From contig JAJXXW010000050.1 of NCBI GenBank assembly GCA_021780905.1, positions 48,762 through 112,761 on the forward strand: a stretch of DNA of 64,000 bases, in the 5' to 3' direction. Every line of letters starts with the position of its first letter. The first letter of the stretch is position 1. The position numbers and the translations under genes were made by a program. The notes beneath the pieces were generated by a model, which saw only the letters and a list, made by a program, of their open reading frames with translations, was not told the DNA's origin and made no database searches. This document shows, one piece after another, positions 19,091 to 29,920 of this stretch. Origin of the DNA: a bacterium. GTDB lineage: Bacteria; Verrucomicrobiota; Verrucomicrobiia; Limisphaerales; UBA11358.

Positions 19091-20548
19091 TTATTCCGGC
19101 ACCACCCGCCAGAACGGGTTGGCCTTGGCTTTGTAGATGAAGGCGAAGTGCAGCAGGTGTTTGATCCAATGGCCGGCCAGCCCGATTTCTCCCGACGTGT
19201 AACGCAACTGCCGCCCGGTGTCGGGATAGGTCTGAAAATCCGGCACGATGGGATACATCGTCATGGACACGGCGGTGCCGCTCCAGAAATTGGAACCGGC
19301 GGAAGCGATGCAGGCCGCGCCCATCTTGGCCAGCGAGGCATGGCGAGTCGGCGCCTCGCTCCGGCCCTGCATCAGGTCGGTGATGTTGAACGCCACCTGC
19401 CGGGCCATGACGCCGGATGGCATCCCAGTGCGCGGCGGCGCGGGAAAAATCGGCGTGCCCTTCGGATTGGTCATGGGCTTGGAAATGGCGTGTGGTGGGG
19501 CAAAGGCGATGCCGACGGCGAAAATGTTTTTGTATTTTGGGCTCTGGTAGGTGCTCGGCCAGTCGGTCGGCAGCCATTGGTCGTAAGGTTTCGGTTCGTA
19601 ATGGCCGTCCACGAGCATGAAACCGCTCTTCGCAAACATCGTGGTGGTGATGTCCGCGCCTTGCTTATCGAACGCCTTGAGGCCGACGCCGGCGAACGGC
19701 GGCAGGAGCATGGCAAAATCAAACTTCACGGTCATTTCGTTGCCGTCGAGGTCTTCATACAAAATGGTGTCCTGGCCGACCTCCTTGACGTGGGCGCGGG
19801 TGATCCATTTGACGCCCCGTTCGGTGTAGAGCGATTCCGTGAACACGCGCGAGTGCGTGATGTAGCCGCCGCGTTGGATGTGCATGCCGCCGATGCCGAA
19901 ATCGCCCAATTCCTGTTCGTTGGAAATCCAAATGATGTTCGCCATGTCGCGCACTTTGCGGCGGCGCAACACAAATTCCACGTTGAACAGATATTCAAAC
20001 GCCGCGCCCTGGCAGGTGCAAGTCCCGTGGCCCGTGCCGATGACAATCGTCTTCTTCTCGCCGCGTTCCATCCGGGCGACCAGTTCGTCCAGCGCTTTGG
20101 CGGCATGAGCGGCGTGATCAAACGTGCAGACCGACTGGCTGTGGTGCAGCGGTCCCAGGCCCGGCGTGGCGTCGAAATTCAGCTTGGGGCCGGTGGCATT
20201 GATCAGATAATCGTAAGTGACTTTTTCACTTTGCCCTTTTTTCTCCGGAGACGTGTGTTCGACGGTCACAAACGGCTGCGGACTTTCGGCGTCGCCTTCG
20301 GGATGAAGGCTGACCGCCTTGGCTTGATAATAAACGATGCCCGTTTTTTTATAGACCGGTGCCAGTGGAAACGTCACCTGTTCCGGTTTCATTACGCCGA
20401 CGCCAACCCAAATGTTCGAGGGAATCCAGTTCCACAAACTGTTGGGCGTGACGACCACGACTTCATGGCTGCCGCCCAATCGTTTCTTCGCATGCAGCGC
20501 GGCGGTCTGGCCAGCGATGCCGCCACCGAGAATAACGAGACGTGCCAT
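19091..20548 (-). CDS. FAD-dependent oxidoreductase, sulfide:quinone oxidoreductase-like
   Basis: RLVILGGGIAGQTAALHAKKRL (FAD-binding), GTGHGTCTCQGAAFEYLFNVEFVLRRR, NIFAVGIAFAPP. Confidence 0.8.
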   Translation of the reverse strand: MARLVILGGGIAGQTAALHAKKRLGGSHEVVVVTPNSLWNWIPSNIWVGVGVMKPEQVTFPLAPVYKKTGIVYYQAKAVSLHPEGDAESPQPFVTVEHTSPEKKGQSEKVTYDYLINATGPKLNFDATPGLGPLHHSQSVCTFDHAAHAAKALDELVARMERGEKKTIVIGTGHGTCTCQGAAFEYLFNVEFVLRRRKVRDMANIIWISNEQELGDFGIGGMHIQRGGYITHSRVFTESLYTERGVKWITRAHVKEVGQDTILYEDLDGNEMTVKFDFAMLLPPFAGVGLKAFDKQGADITTTMFAKSGFMLVDGHYEPKPYDQWLPTDWPSTYQSPKYKNIFAVGIAFAPPHAISKPMTNPKGTPIFPAPPRTGMPSGVMARQVAFNITDLMQGRSEAPTRHASLAKMGAACIASAGSNFWSGTAVSMTMYPIVPDFQTYPDTGRQLRYTSGEIGLAGHWIKHLLHFAFIYKAKANPFWRVVPE

Positions 20549-20575
20549 AAGGTTCCTTTCTATTTGTTCATGGAA

Positions 20576-20944
20576 TCAGTTTTGTTGGTTCAAAATGTTT
20601 TCCGCCCGGCTATAACCGCCAAGGTTGAAAGCGTTCGGGTAGCCCATGCCGTTCAATTTGCTTTTGGCCATGCCGCTGCGCATGCCGCTGGCGCAGTGCA
20701 GCAACAGCACCTGACTTTTATCCTTCACGCGCTTCGGCAGGGCGGTTTCGATTTCATCCAGCGGGATATTGATGGCCTGAGCCAAATGACCAGAGGTAAA
20801 TTCGCCGGCACTGCGCACGTCAATCACCAGCGCGCCTTGTTTCAGATACGCCGCCGCGTCCCTGGCCGAAATCTGCCCAGCCTTGGACAAGGTGAGAAAA
20901 ATCGCCACAACGACCACCATGAGGCCAAGGACTGTCCAGTTCAT
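20576..20944 (-). CDS. Membrane-anchored rhodanese-like sulfurtransferase
   Basis: N-terminal TM (VLGLMVVVVAIFLTL) then ALVIDVRSAGEFTSGHLAQAINIPLDE and active-site loop HCASGMRS. Confidence 0.9.
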   Translation of the reverse strand: MNWTVLGLMVVVVAIFLTLSKAGQISARDAAAYLKQGALVIDVRSAGEFTSGHLAQAINIPLDEIETALPKRVKDKSQVLLLHCASGMRSGMAKSKLNGMGYPNAFNLGGYSRAENILNQQN

Positions 20945-20948
20945 AAAA

Positions 20949-23900
20949 TTATTTGAAACGATTTGCCAGTTGGTGGCGTTCGTTCGCCATGAAATACAGC
21001 AGCGGCACCAGCACCGGCGCGGTGAACATGGAAATCAAACTTCCCGCCATCAGCGCGATCGCCAAGCCCTGAAAAATCGGGTCGGACAGGATTACCGTCG
21101 CACCCGCCACCACGGCCAGCGCCGTGAGCATGATGGGCCGGAACCGCACCATGCCCGCCTCCACCACCGCCGCCGCCAGCGGATGCCCCTCCGCCAGCCG
21201 CAGTTCGATGAAGTCCACGAGGATGATGGAGTTGCGCACCACGATGCCCGCGCCGGCCATGAAGCCGATCATCGAAGTCGCGGTGAAAAAGGCGTGCAAA
21301 ATTCCGTGTGCCGGCAGCACACCAATGAGCGAGAACGGAATCACCACCATCACGATCAGCGGCGTGAGGAAGGACTTGAACCAGCCAACCATCAAAACGT
21401 AAATCAGCACCAGCACGGCGGCGAACGCCAGGCCCAAATCGCGGAACACTTCGATGGTGATGTGCCATTCACCGTCCCACTTCATGCTGGGCTGCTGATC
21501 AGTGAACGGCAGCGTGGCATTGAGAATTTTCAACTTTGCCCCGTCGCCGCCGAATTCGCGCGTGTCGAGTTTCTCCAGCGCCTGGTTCATTTTCAGGATC
21601 GCATACACCGGGCTTTCCACCACTCCCGCGACATCGCCGATGACGTAGGTGACGGGCATGAGATTTTTGTGATAGATGCTTTTGTCGGTGATGGTCTGCT
21701 TTACTTTCACCAGCTCGCGTAATGGCACGAGCGGCCCGGTGCCGTCGGCGCTGGAACGCACGCGCAAGGCGAGCAATTCCTCCGGGGTGCTGCGGCTGGC
21801 GAGCGGCAGTTGCAGGACGATGTTCACGTCCTCCTTCTCGCGCGGGACGTGCAGCAGATCCACCGAGTCGCCGCCCACGGCGATTTTCAGCGTCTGGGAA
21901 ATTGTTTCCGCGCTGATGCCGTTCAGCGCCGCCTTTTCCTTGTCAATCACAAACTCGACCTTGGGTTGGTCGGCCTCGATATACCAGTCGGTGTCCACCA
22001 CTCCAGGCGTGCTGTGGAAAATATCAATCACCTTCTGCGCCAGCGCGAGACGGTCATGCTCGGTGGGTCCGTAAACTTCGGCAACCAAAGTTTGCAGCAC
22101 TGGCGGGCCGGGCGGCACTTCGGCCACGGCCACCCGCGCGCCGAATTTTGCGGCGATTTCCGCCACGCGCGGCCGGACCCGCTTGGCGATGTCGTGGCTC
22201 TGCGCCTTGCGTTCGTTCTTCGGCACGAGGTTGATTTGCAAATCCGCCACGTTCGCGCCGCGTCGCATGAAGTAATGGCGCACGAGTCCGTTGAAATTGA
22301 ACGGCGACGCCACGCCCGCGTAAATTTCGTAATCCGTCACTTCCGGTTCCGTGCGAACGCTGGCGGCAATTTCCCGCGCGACTTGCGCGGTGCGTTCGAG
22401 CGAACTGCCTTCCGGCATGTTCAGGATGATTTGAAATTCGCTCTTGTTGTCGAATGGCAGCATTTTCACTTTCACCCAACCGGCATAGACCAGCGCCATC
22501 GAGCCAAGCAGCAGCACGCAGAGCACGCCGAGAAAAATGTAGCGCCGTTTCGGACTGGCGATCAGCGGCTGCATCAGCCCGCGATACATCCGACCAAAGA
22601 AATTTTCACTCGCCGATTCACGATCCGGAGTGTGGTCGTCCGCCGCATGAAATTTCTTCCGCCACTGCAAAATGCGGATGGCTGCCCACGGCGTGACGAT
22701 GAAGGAAATGGCCAGCGAGAAGAACATCGCCGCGCTCGCGCCAATCGGAATCGGCCGCATATACGGTCCCATCAGCCCGCCGACGAACGCCATCGGCAGC
22801 ACGGCGGCGATCACCGCGAACGTCGCGAGAATGGTCGGGTTGCCCACTTCACCCACGGCTTCGATGGCAATGATGGCGCGGCTGCGGCCCCTGCTCGCCG
22901 GCAAATGAAAATGGCGGACGATGTTTTCCACGACCACAATCGCGTCATCCACCAGGATGCCGATGGAGAAAATCAGCGCGAACAGCGTGATTCGGTTCAG
23001 CGTGAAACCGTAGAGGTAAAAAATCAGCAGCGTCAGCGCGAGCGTCGCGGGAATCGCCAGCGCCACGATGAGGGACTCGCGCCAGCCCAGCACCAATAAA
23101 ATCAGCACCGACACGCTCACCACCGCGAGCAGCATGTGCCAGAGCAGTTCGTTGGACTTGTCCTCCGCCGTCAGGCCGTAGTTGCGCGTGACGGTGACCG
23201 GGACACCGGCGGGAATGATGTAGCCCTTGAGCGTGTCAATTTTCCTGAGCACTTCGTTGGCCACCGAGATGGCATTCGCGCCGGGCCGCTTGGCGATGGA
23301 GAGCGTGACGGCCGGCTCATCGGCGGAAATTTTATTCGCCGCGCCGGAACCAAAGAACACATACTGGCCCGGTTCTTCCGCGCCGTCCACGATGGTCGCC
23401 ACGTCGCGCAGATAGACCGGCTTGCCGCCATACACGCCCACGACCACGTTGCCCACGTCCTGGGCGGTCTGCAAAAACGCGCCGGTTTCCACGATGACAT
23501 CGTGATTGTCGCTGGTCAGGTCGCCGGCGGAATACTGCCGGTTGGCCTGCTGCAACATTGGCGCCAGACCGGCGGGCGAAAGATTGCGCGACGCCAGCCG
23601 CACCGGGTCGAGCAGCACGCGCAACTGGCGGTGCGCGCCGCCGATGATCGTCGTCTCGGCGACCAGCGGCACCTGCTTCACCGCATCGTCCACCTGCGCG
23701 ACCAGCCGGCGCAGCGCGAGATGATCGTAACGCGCACTGTGAAACGTCAGCGCCAGGATCGGCACGTCATCAATCGTCCGCGCCTTGATCAGCGGCGTGG
23801 AAACGCCGTGCGGAATCTTGTCGAAATTCTGCTGCATCTTCTGGTTCAGCTTCACCAGGCTGCTGTCCATGTCTTCGCCGACCTTGAACCGCACGATGAC

Positions 23901-24215
23901 CATCGCCTGGCCTTCGCTGGAGGTGGAGTAGATGTATTCGACGCCGGGAATTTCCCAGAGCAGTTTTTCCATCGGCCGCGTGGCGCGCTCCTCAACTTCC
24001 TTCGCGCCGGAGCCGGGCATGGAAACCAGCACGTCCACCATTGGCACTTTGATTTGCGGCTCCTCCTCGCGCGGCAACATCACCACGGCAAACACGCCGA
24101 GCAGCAAGGACGCGATGACGATGAGCAGCGTCAGCTTGGAATCAATGAACGACTGCGCGATGCGGCCGGCAATGCCCAGAGGCGCGTCCGCTGGATTGTC
24201 GTGGCTGGCTTTCAC
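20949..24215 (-). CDS. Efflux RND transporter permease (AcrB/AcrD/AcrF family)
   Basis: 1088 aa; [43 protein letters not shown] and AcrB-type architecture. Confidence 0.95.
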   Translation of the reverse strand: MKASHDNPADAPLGIAGRIAQSFIDSKLTLLIVIASLLLGVFAVVMLPREEEPQIKVPMVDVLVSMPGSGAKEVEERATRPMEKLLWEIPGVEYIYSTSSEGQAMVIVRFKVGEDMDSSLVKLNQKMQQNFDKIPHGVSTPLIKARTIDDVPILALTFHSARYDHLALRRLVAQVDDAVKQVPLVAETTIIGGAHRQLRVLLDPVRLASRNLSPAGLAPMLQQANRQYSAGDLTSDNHDVIVETGAFLQTAQDVGNVVVGVYGGKPVYLRDVATIVDGAEEPGQYVFFGSGAANKISADEPAVTLSIAKRPGANAISVANEVLRKIDTLKGYIIPAGVPVTVTRNYGLTAEDKSNELLWHMLLAVVSVSVLILLVLGWRESLIVALAIPATLALTLLIFYLYGFTLNRITLFALIFSIGILVDDAIVVVENIVRHFHLPASRGRSRAIIAIEAVGEVGNPTILATFAVIAAVLPMAFVGGLMGPYMRPIPIGASAAMFFSLAISFIVTPWAAIRILQWRKKFHAADDHTPDRESASENFFGRMYRGLMQPLIASPKRRYIFLGVLCVLLLGSMALVYAGWVKVKMLPFDNKSEFQIILNMPEGSSLERTAQVAREIAASVRTEPEVTDYEIYAGVASPFNFNGLVRHYFMRRGANVADLQINLVPKNERKAQSHDIAKRVRPRVAEIAAKFGARVAVAEVPPGPPVLQTLVAEVYGPTEHDRLALAQKVIDIFHSTPGVVDTDWYIEADQPKVEFVIDKEKAALNGISAETISQTLKIAVGGDSVDLLHVPREKEDVNIVLQLPLASRSTPEELLALRVRSSADGTGPLVPLRELVKVKQTITDKSIYHKNLMPVTYVIGDVAGVVESPVYAILKMNQALEKLDTREFGGDGAKLKILNATLPFTDQQPSMKWDGEWHITIEVFRDLGLAFAAVLVLIYVLMVGWFKSFLTPLIVMVVIPFSLIGVLPAHGILHAFFTATSMIGFMAGAGIVVRNSIILVDFIELRLAEGHPLAAAVVEAGMVRFRPIMLTALAVVAGATVILSDPIFQGLAIALMAGSLISMFTAPVLVPLLYFMANERHQLANRFK

Positions 24216-25270
24216 GGCTTGATATTCACTGGTTGTCCGTCGGCCAGGGCGGAAGCATTTTCCGTCACGACTTGCTCGCCGGAGTTCAAGCCGGAGACCA
24301 CTTCCATTTCATCACCGACGCGGTTTCCAGTTTTGACCAGGCGCAATTCTGCGTGGCCGTTGGCGACCACAAAAACTATTTCCATCTGCCCGCGCTGAAC
24401 GACGGCGGAACCGGGAACGCGAATCGCGCTCGTTTCGCCAACGGGAACCGAGACGCGGCCAAACTGTCCCGAACGCAAACCCGTCGCGCCGGGCAAATCC
24501 AGTTTCACCAGATAGGTGCGGCTGTTCGGGTCGGCCGTTGGTGACAACTCGGCAACGGTGCCTTCCATGTCACCGGCAACGGAGGCGATGCGCACGGCAA
24601 GTTTCTCGCCGGGCTTCACATTGCCAATCAATGCTTCCGGCACGTCGGCTTCGAGCCGCAGCGTGTCGGGGTTTTCGATTTGCAGCAGCGGCTTGCCTGG
24701 TGTGGCGAGGTCGCCCACGTCGGCGAGCTTGCGGGTGATGACGCCGTCGAATGGCGCGAGAACGTCGCAGTAACTCATCATCGCTTTCGCTTCCGCCGCG
24801 GCTGCTTTGGCCATGCTAAAATGGGCGTCGGCGGCATCATACTCCGATCGGGTGGAAGCCTGTTGCTGATACAGGTTGGAGATGCGTTTCCAGTCCTGCT
24901 CCGCCTGCGCCAGCGCGGCGTTGGCTTGATCCAGTCGCGATGAAATTTCGGCGGCGTCCAGATGGGCCAGCAGTTCGCCCGCCTTCACCGTCTGGCCGGG
25001 AACGACCAGCATTTGGTCTATGCGTCCGCTGACTTTGGCCTCGATGGTGGCGCTCAATTTCGGGCGCACCGTGCCGACCACGTCTTCCGTGGCCGCGCGC
25101 GACTTGCGCTCGACGGTCTGCGCGCGAACCTGCGCGGTCGGCAGGCTGGATGAATTGTCGCCGGATTTTTCCTTTTTTGCGCCGCAGCCGGAAAAACACA
25201 GCGCCGAAGCGAGAAGTATTACCGCGGCGGTAACAAAAGACAGGCGGGGAATTGGCATCAATCGTTTCAT
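24212..25270 (-). CDS. Efflux RND transporter periplasmic adaptor subunit
   Basis: [58 protein letters not shown]; 4-bp overlap with the permease. Confidence 0.93.
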   Translation of the reverse strand: MKRLMPIPRLSFVTAAVILLASALCFSGCGAKKEKSGDNSSSLPTAQVRAQTVERKSRAATEDVVGTVRPKLSATIEAKVSGRIDQMLVVPGQTVKAGELLAHLDAAEISSRLDQANAALAQAEQDWKRISNLYQQQASTRSEYDAADAHFSMAKAAAAEAKAMMSYCDVLAPFDGVITRKLADVGDLATPGKPLLQIENPDTLRLEADVPEALIGNVKPGEKLAVRIASVAGDMEGTVAELSPTADPNSRTYLVKLDLPGATGLRSGQFGRVSVPVGETSAIRVPGSAVVQRGQMEIVFVVANGHAELRLVKTGNRVGDEMEVVSGLNSGEQVVTENASALADGQPVNIKP

Positions 25271-25271
25271 A

Positions 25272-26585
25272 TCATTTAACGCTCATCTGACTGTCGAGCT
25301 GGGGCAACGCGAGCGCTTTTCGCAACGCGGCCACGGCAATGCGCTGGTCGGATTCAGCTTCGGCGCGGCGCACGCGGGCGGCAACCAGCGCGGTTTCGGC
25401 ATCAATCAATTGCGTCGAAATGGCCAGCCCTTGCTCAAACCGGTCACGGGTCAGCTTGGCGCTTTCCGCCGCCTGTTCGACGGATTTTTCGGTGACGGCC
25501 AGGCGTTCGTTCACCGCCGTGAGAGTGAGTCTGGCTTGTTCCACTTCAAAGTCGAGCGCCAGCCGCAGTTTGCGTTTCTCCTCGCTGGCCGATTCCAAAT
25601 GGGCTTTGGCCTCGCGGGTTTTGGCGCGGCTGGAAAAACCATCCCACAAATCCCATTGCACCATCACGCCGGCGGAGTAGCTGTTGCCATCGCCGCCGGT
25701 GACCCAGCCGTAATCATGATCCAGGCTGCCGAACGCGCTCACCCGCGGCTGGTAGCCGCTTTTTGCGCCTTTGATTTCTGCTTGGGCGGCGCGCTCCTGT
25801 TCGCTGGCTGCGGCCAGTTCGGGGCGATGCGAAAAATCACCACCGATTGGCACCGGTGCCACCGGTGCTACTTCAACGACCGAAAAATCCTCCGACTCGA
25901 TGCCCAGCAAGTTGCGCAGCGTCAGAACCGCGAGCGTGTTGGCATTGCGGGCACGCACGAGATCTTCGCGCGCCTGCGTCAGCCGGACTTCAATGTCCAG
26001 TTCATCGGATTTCAGCAGCGTGCCGCCATCGAGCCGTTTCTTGGCGACGGCCTGGTTGCCCTCGAACGCCGTCACCGCCGCCTCGGTGGCATTGATGAAT
26101 TGTCTGGTCTTCAGAATGGTTTGGAAGGCGCGCACCACTTCAAAGCTGAGTTCATTGCGGACGGCCGCGCTGGTTTGTTTGGCGGCTTCCGTGTTGGCTT
26201 GCGCCGCTTCGCGTCCGGCGGTGATTTTTCCGCCGGCATACAGCGGCACCGTGACCAAGCCGCGCACATTCAAGTCGTCCACGCCGGGCACGTTATTGAA
26301 ATTGAGCGACGAATTATAGGCGCGCTGGTTGAGGATGCTGCCGAACACCAGCATCGGATTATCCGTGCGGGTGTAGCTGGACTGGAATTGGAGGTGCGGC
26401 CAGAACGTGGAGTCAGCCTGTTCCAACCCGGCTTGCGCGGCCAGGATTCGCTGTTGTGCCAGGCGCGCGTCCGGACTGTGCGACAACGCGTAATCCAGTG
26501 CGCGTTCCAGCGTCCACGGCTCGGCGGCCCCGGCGGCCAGCGAACACGACAGCGACAAGGCCAGAAAGCCCGGGAGTATTTTCAT
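25272..26585 (-). CDS. TolC-family outer membrane efflux protein
   Basis: Signal peptide; LERALDYALSHSPDARLAQQRILAAQAGLEQADS; GVMVQWDLWDGF. Confidence 0.92.
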   Translation of the reverse strand: MKILPGFLALSLSCSLAAGAAEPWTLERALDYALSHSPDARLAQQRILAAQAGLEQADSTFWPHLQFQSSYTRTDNPMLVFGSILNQRAYNSSLNFNNVPGVDDLNVRGLVTVPLYAGGKITAGREAAQANTEAAKQTSAAVRNELSFEVVRAFQTILKTRQFINATEAAVTAFEGNQAVAKKRLDGGTLLKSDELDIEVRLTQAREDLVRARNANTLAVLTLRNLLGIESEDFSVVEVAPVAPVPIGGDFSHRPELAAASEQERAAQAEIKGAKSGYQPRVSAFGSLDHDYGWVTGGDGNSYSAGVMVQWDLWDGFSSRAKTREAKAHLESASEEKRKLRLALDFEVEQARLTLTAVNERLAVTEKSVEQAAESAKLTRDRFEQGLAISTQLIDAETALVAARVRRAEAESDQRIAVAALRKALALPQLDSQMSVK

Positions 26586-26815
26586 TTGGCGCAGCTGGAG
26601 TCTCCTGATTTTCCAGCTTCACCGCAAGACCCGCCGACGCCCATTTTCCTCAACACCATTTCCAGCGGGCAGAAATTCGTGAACGACGATTGCAGCAGGT
26701 TGAAGCCGACGAACGCGGTGAACCAGAGCCAGTTTTGGCTATGGTAATGCGCGAGCAATAGGCTGACCAGAATGAACGCGCCGGCAAACCGGCGGATAAG
26801 CAGGTGTATTTTCAT
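26582..26815 (-). CDS. DUF2892 (YgaP-type TM) membrane protein
   Basis: RRFAGAFILVSLLLAHYHSQNWLWFTAFVGFNLLQSSFTNFCPLEMVLRKMG plus Cys-bearing tail GGSCGEAGKSGDSSCAK. Confidence 0.85.
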   Translation of the reverse strand: MKIHLLIRRFAGAFILVSLLLAHYHSQNWLWFTAFVGFNLLQSSFTNFCPLEMVLRKMGVGGSCGEAGKSGDSSCAK

Positions 26816-26833
26816 GGCAGTGTGTTTTTTTTA

Positions 26834-26862
26834 TTGAGCAATTTCAATTCTTGTCGTATAAT
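26834..26862 (+). promoter_or_regulatory. Sigma-70-type promoter for arsR: TTGAGC-N17-TATAAT
   Basis: -35 TTGAGC 26834-26839, 17-nt spacer, -10 TATAAT 26857-26862, 19 nt before the ATG. Confidence 0.65.
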
Positions 26863-26884
26863 CATATAACTATTTGTTTATATG
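26863..26884. promoter_or_regulatory. Candidate ArsR operator, palindrome CATATAA-N8-TTATATG
   Basis: CATATAACTATTTGTTTATATG directly follows the -10 and ends at the arsR start codon. Confidence 0.65.
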
Positions 26885-27193
26885 TCAAACAAAAAACGGC
26901 CGCGCCGACTGACCGACGGGGAACTCGCCGGCGTTGCGCAGCACTTCAAGCTGCTGGGCGAGCCGATGCGGCTCAAGATTTTGCAGGCCGTCTGCGGTGC
27001 GCCGCGCACGGTGAACGACATTGTGTCCGCGGTGGGCGCCACGCAGGCGAATGTGTCCAAGCATCTTTCCCTGCTGGCTGCGGCGGGCATCCTCACGCGC
27101 AACAAAGACGGCCAATGCGTCTATTATGGCATGAAGGACCCGCTGACCTTGAAGCTGTGCGAACTGGTGCATACGCAACTGGCGGACGGCTGA
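26882..27193 (+). CDS. ArsR-family regulator, candidate thiol/persulfide sensor
   Basis: HFKLLGEPMRLKILQAVCGAPRTVNDIVSAVGATQANVSKHLSLLAAAGILTRNKDGQCVYYGM...LKLCELV; cysteines at 38, 79, 93. Confidence 0.88.
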   Translation: MSNKKRPRRLTDGELAGVAQHFKLLGEPMRLKILQAVCGAPRTVNDIVSAVGATQANVSKHLSLLAAAGILTRNKDGQCVYYGMKDPLTLKLCELVHTQLADG

Positions 27194-27354
27194 GGACTGG
27201 CGCCCCGGAAACGCCGCGTGTGCGCAGGGCGGGAGCCTGGCGACGTTGGAAATCGGCGGTCAGACGCTATGCGAAAATTGCATTGCGCTGGCCGTATGTG
27301 GCAGTGCGGGGCATGGTGATGGCGGCGGCGGATGCCGGACTGCGGCCGGAAAGA

Positions 27355-27399
27355 TTGCAATTTCTCTTTTCACGGCTTGCAATTTTTTGTTTCACCGGC
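27355..27399 (+). repeat. Two-copy 22/23-bp tandem repeat upstream of gltA
   Basis: TTGCAATTTCTCTTTTCACGGC followed by TTGCAATTTTTTGTTTCACCGGC. Confidence 0.6.
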
Positions 27400-27445
27400 A
27401 AATTCCCATTCATTAAATTGAATCATTTAACTTAAAAAAGCAGCC

Positions 27446-28741
27446 ATGAGCAACACAGCCAAACTGGAACTGGACGGAATAGCCTACACCCTGCCGACGC
27501 TGACCGGCAGCGAGAATGAAAAAGCGGTGGACGTGTCGGCGCTGCGCGCGACCACCGGCTACATCACGATTGACGACGGCTACGGCAACACCGGCTCCTG
27601 CACCAGCAACATCACGTTCATTGACGGCGACCAGGGCATCCTGCGCTACCGGGGCATCCCCATTGAGGAACTGGCGGAAAAATCCAATTTCATCGAAACG
27701 GCGTATCTCATCATCTACGGCACGCTGCCGACCCAGCCGCAGTTGAAGGTGTTTTCAGACCTGCTGACGGACTACCAGTATCTGCACGAGGACATGAAAT
27801 ATCATTTTGAGGGCTTTCCCTCGGGCGCACACCCGATGGCGATTTTGTCCTCGATGATCAACGCGGCAAGCTGTTTCGACGAGGGCCTGATGAACTGGAA
27901 ATGGGGCAAAAACAAGCTGTTTGACATCTATGTGGCGAAGCTGATTTCACAGGTGCGGACGATCGCGGCATATTCGTATCGCAAGTCGAAGGGACTGCCG
28001 CTGATTTATCCGAAGCAGAATTACAAATACACGGCCAACTTTCTGCACATGCTGTTCTCAATGCCGTATGAGGATTTTGATTTGAAGCCGGAGGTGGTCA
28101 AGGCACTGGATTTGATTTTCCTGCTGCACGCGGACCACGAGCAAAACTGTTCCACCTCGACCGTGCGCATGGTGGCGTCGTCCCAGGCAAATCTGTTCGC
28201 GAGCTGCGCGGCGGGCGTGTGCGCGCTGTGGGGTCCGCTCCACGGCGGCGCGAACCAGGCAGTGCTGGAAATGCTCGCCGACATCCACAACTCCGGCGAC
28301 GACGGCTCGAAGTTCATCACGGCGGCGAAGGACAAGAACAGCGGTAAGAAGCTCATGGGCTTCGGCCATCGCGTCTATAAAAACCACGATCCGCGCGCCA
28401 AGATCATCAAGCGGGCCTGCGACGACGTGCTGTCCAAATTGCACATCACCGACCCGTTGCTGGACATCGCCAAGAAACTGGAGGAGACGGCGCTGAAAGA
28501 TCCCTATTTTGTCGAACGCAAGCTGTATCCCAATGTGGATTTTTACAGCGGCATCATCATGCGCGCCATCGGCATTCCGATGGAGATGTTCACGGTGATT
28601 TTCGCGATTGGCCGGATGCCGGGCTGGATTGCGAATTACAAGGAAATCATGGAGGAACCCAAGAGCCGCATCTACCGGCCACGCCAGATTTACACGGGCA
28701 AGACGACGAATCACTACATTCCGATGGGAGAGCGGAAGTAA
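27446..28741 (+). CDS. gltA: Citrate synthase
   Basis: [66 protein letters not shown]. Confidence 0.97.
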   Translation: MSNTAKLELDGIAYTLPTLTGSENEKAVDVSALRATTGYITIDDGYGNTGSCTSNITFIDGDQGILRYRGIPIEELAEKSNFIETAYLIIYGTLPTQPQLKVFSDLLTDYQYLHEDMKYHFEGFPSGAHPMAILSSMINAASCFDEGLMNWKWGKNKLFDIYVAKLISQVRTIAAYSYRKSKGLPLIYPKQNYKYTANFLHMLFSMPYEDFDLKPEVVKALDLIFLLHADHEQNCSTSTVRMVASSQANLFASCAAGVCALWGPLHGGANQAVLEMLADIHNSGDDGSKFITAAKDKNSGKKLMGFGHRVYKNHDPRAKIIKRACDDVLSKLHITDPLLDIAKKLEETALKDPYFVERKLYPNVDFYSGIIMRAIGIPMEMFTVIFAIGRMPGWIANYKEIMEEPKSRIYRPRQIYTGKTTNHYIPMGERK

Positions 28742-28812
28742 GAATTGCAGCGGCGCCGGCGCACTGATCGGAAATCAGGCGCGGAAATTGCTTCGTGGGA
28801 AAAACCTTTTTC

Positions 28813-29916
28813 ATGAGCAAAATTCTGGTCATTGACGACGAATCCTGGCTGCGCGAAATGATTCGCATGGCATTGGAGCAACAGGGCTTTGAGGTCGCCG
28901 AAGCCGTCGACAGCCACGATGGCGTGACCCAGGCCCGCGCTGGTCTGCCGGACCTCATCCTCTGCGACGTCAACATGGACAAGCCCGGTGCCGGCTATGT
29001 CACGCTCCAGAAGCTGCGCGAGGACAGCAACACGGCCGCAATCCCCTTCATCCTGATGACCGGCATGGCGGATTCCGTCGGCATGAGGCAGGGCATGGAT
29101 CTGGGCGCGGACGACTACCTGCCCAAACCGTTCAAGGTGGAGGAACTTTACGCCGCCGTGAACGCGCGGCTGCGCAAGATCAAGACCGTCCGCGACGACG
29201 CCGAGCGGAAACTCACCACCCTGCGCACCCAGATCTCGATGATGATGCCGCACGAGTTGCGCACGCCGCTGAACGGCATCATTTCCAACGCGGAATTGCT
29301 GGCCGCCGACGCCAGCGCGCTCGGCGTGGAAACCGTCACCGAAATCGGCCGCGAAATCTCCCAGTCCGCCCTGCGCCTGGAGCGGCTCATTGAAAGTTTC
29401 CTGTTTTACGCGCGCCTGGAAATGGTGGCCACCGACGCCGAGAGCGTCATTGCCATGCGCTCGGCCAAGATCACCGGGGCGGCGGAAATCGTCGGCGCCA
29501 CCACCTCGGCAACGGCCGAAACCGCCGGCCGCCGGAACGACCTGAAACTGGAATTATCCGACGGTCCGGTGGCGATGGCCGAGGAGTATTTCAAGAAAAT
29601 CGTCGGCGAGCTGGTGCAAAACGCGTTCAAATTTTCCCAACCGGGCACTGCGGTGCAGGTCGGCTTGAAGACCTCGGGCGGAGAAATTGAATTTTCCGTG
29701 CATGACCGCGGCTGCGGATTTTCCAGCGAACACATTGCGCGGATTGATGCCTACGTCCAGTTCGAGCGAAAAATGCGGGATCAGGAGGGGCTAGGCCTCG
29801 GGCTGGCCATCGCGAAAAAACTGGCCGAAATGCACGGCGGCCGGCTGGGCATCACCAGCCGCCCGGAAGCGGGCACCACCGTGACCGTCAAGCTGCCCCA
29901 GCCGAAAAAAGCATGA
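28813..29916 (+). CDS. Hybrid response regulator / histidine kinase (REC-HisKA-HATPase)
   Basis: REC (ILVIDDESWLREMI, LILCDVNMDKPG, LPKPFKVEEL), H-box PHELRTPLNGIIS, HATPase (EGLGLGLAIAKKLAEMHGG). Confidence 0.92.
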   Translation: MSKILVIDDESWLREMIRMALEQQGFEVAEAVDSHDGVTQARAGLPDLILCDVNMDKPGAGYVTLQKLREDSNTAAIPFILMTGMADSVGMRQGMDLGADDYLPKPFKVEELYAAVNARLRKIKTVRDDAERKLTTLRTQISMMMPHELRTPLNGIISNAELLAADASALGVETVTEIGREISQSALRLERLIESFLFYARLEMVATDAESVIAMRSAKITGAAEIVGATTSATAETAGRRNDLKLELSDGPVAMAEEYFKKIVGELVQNAFKFSQPGTAVQVGLKTSGGEIEFSVHDRGCGFSSEHIARIDAYVQFERKMRDQEGLGLGLAIAKKLAEMHGGRLGITSRPEAGTTVTVKLPQPKKA

Positions 29917-29920
29917 CCGG

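Noticed and set aside
19046-20956. 636-aa plus-strand ORF opposite SQR/rhodanese
   Set aside because: Shadow ORF; the minus strand has intact FAD-binding and rhodanese active-site motifs.
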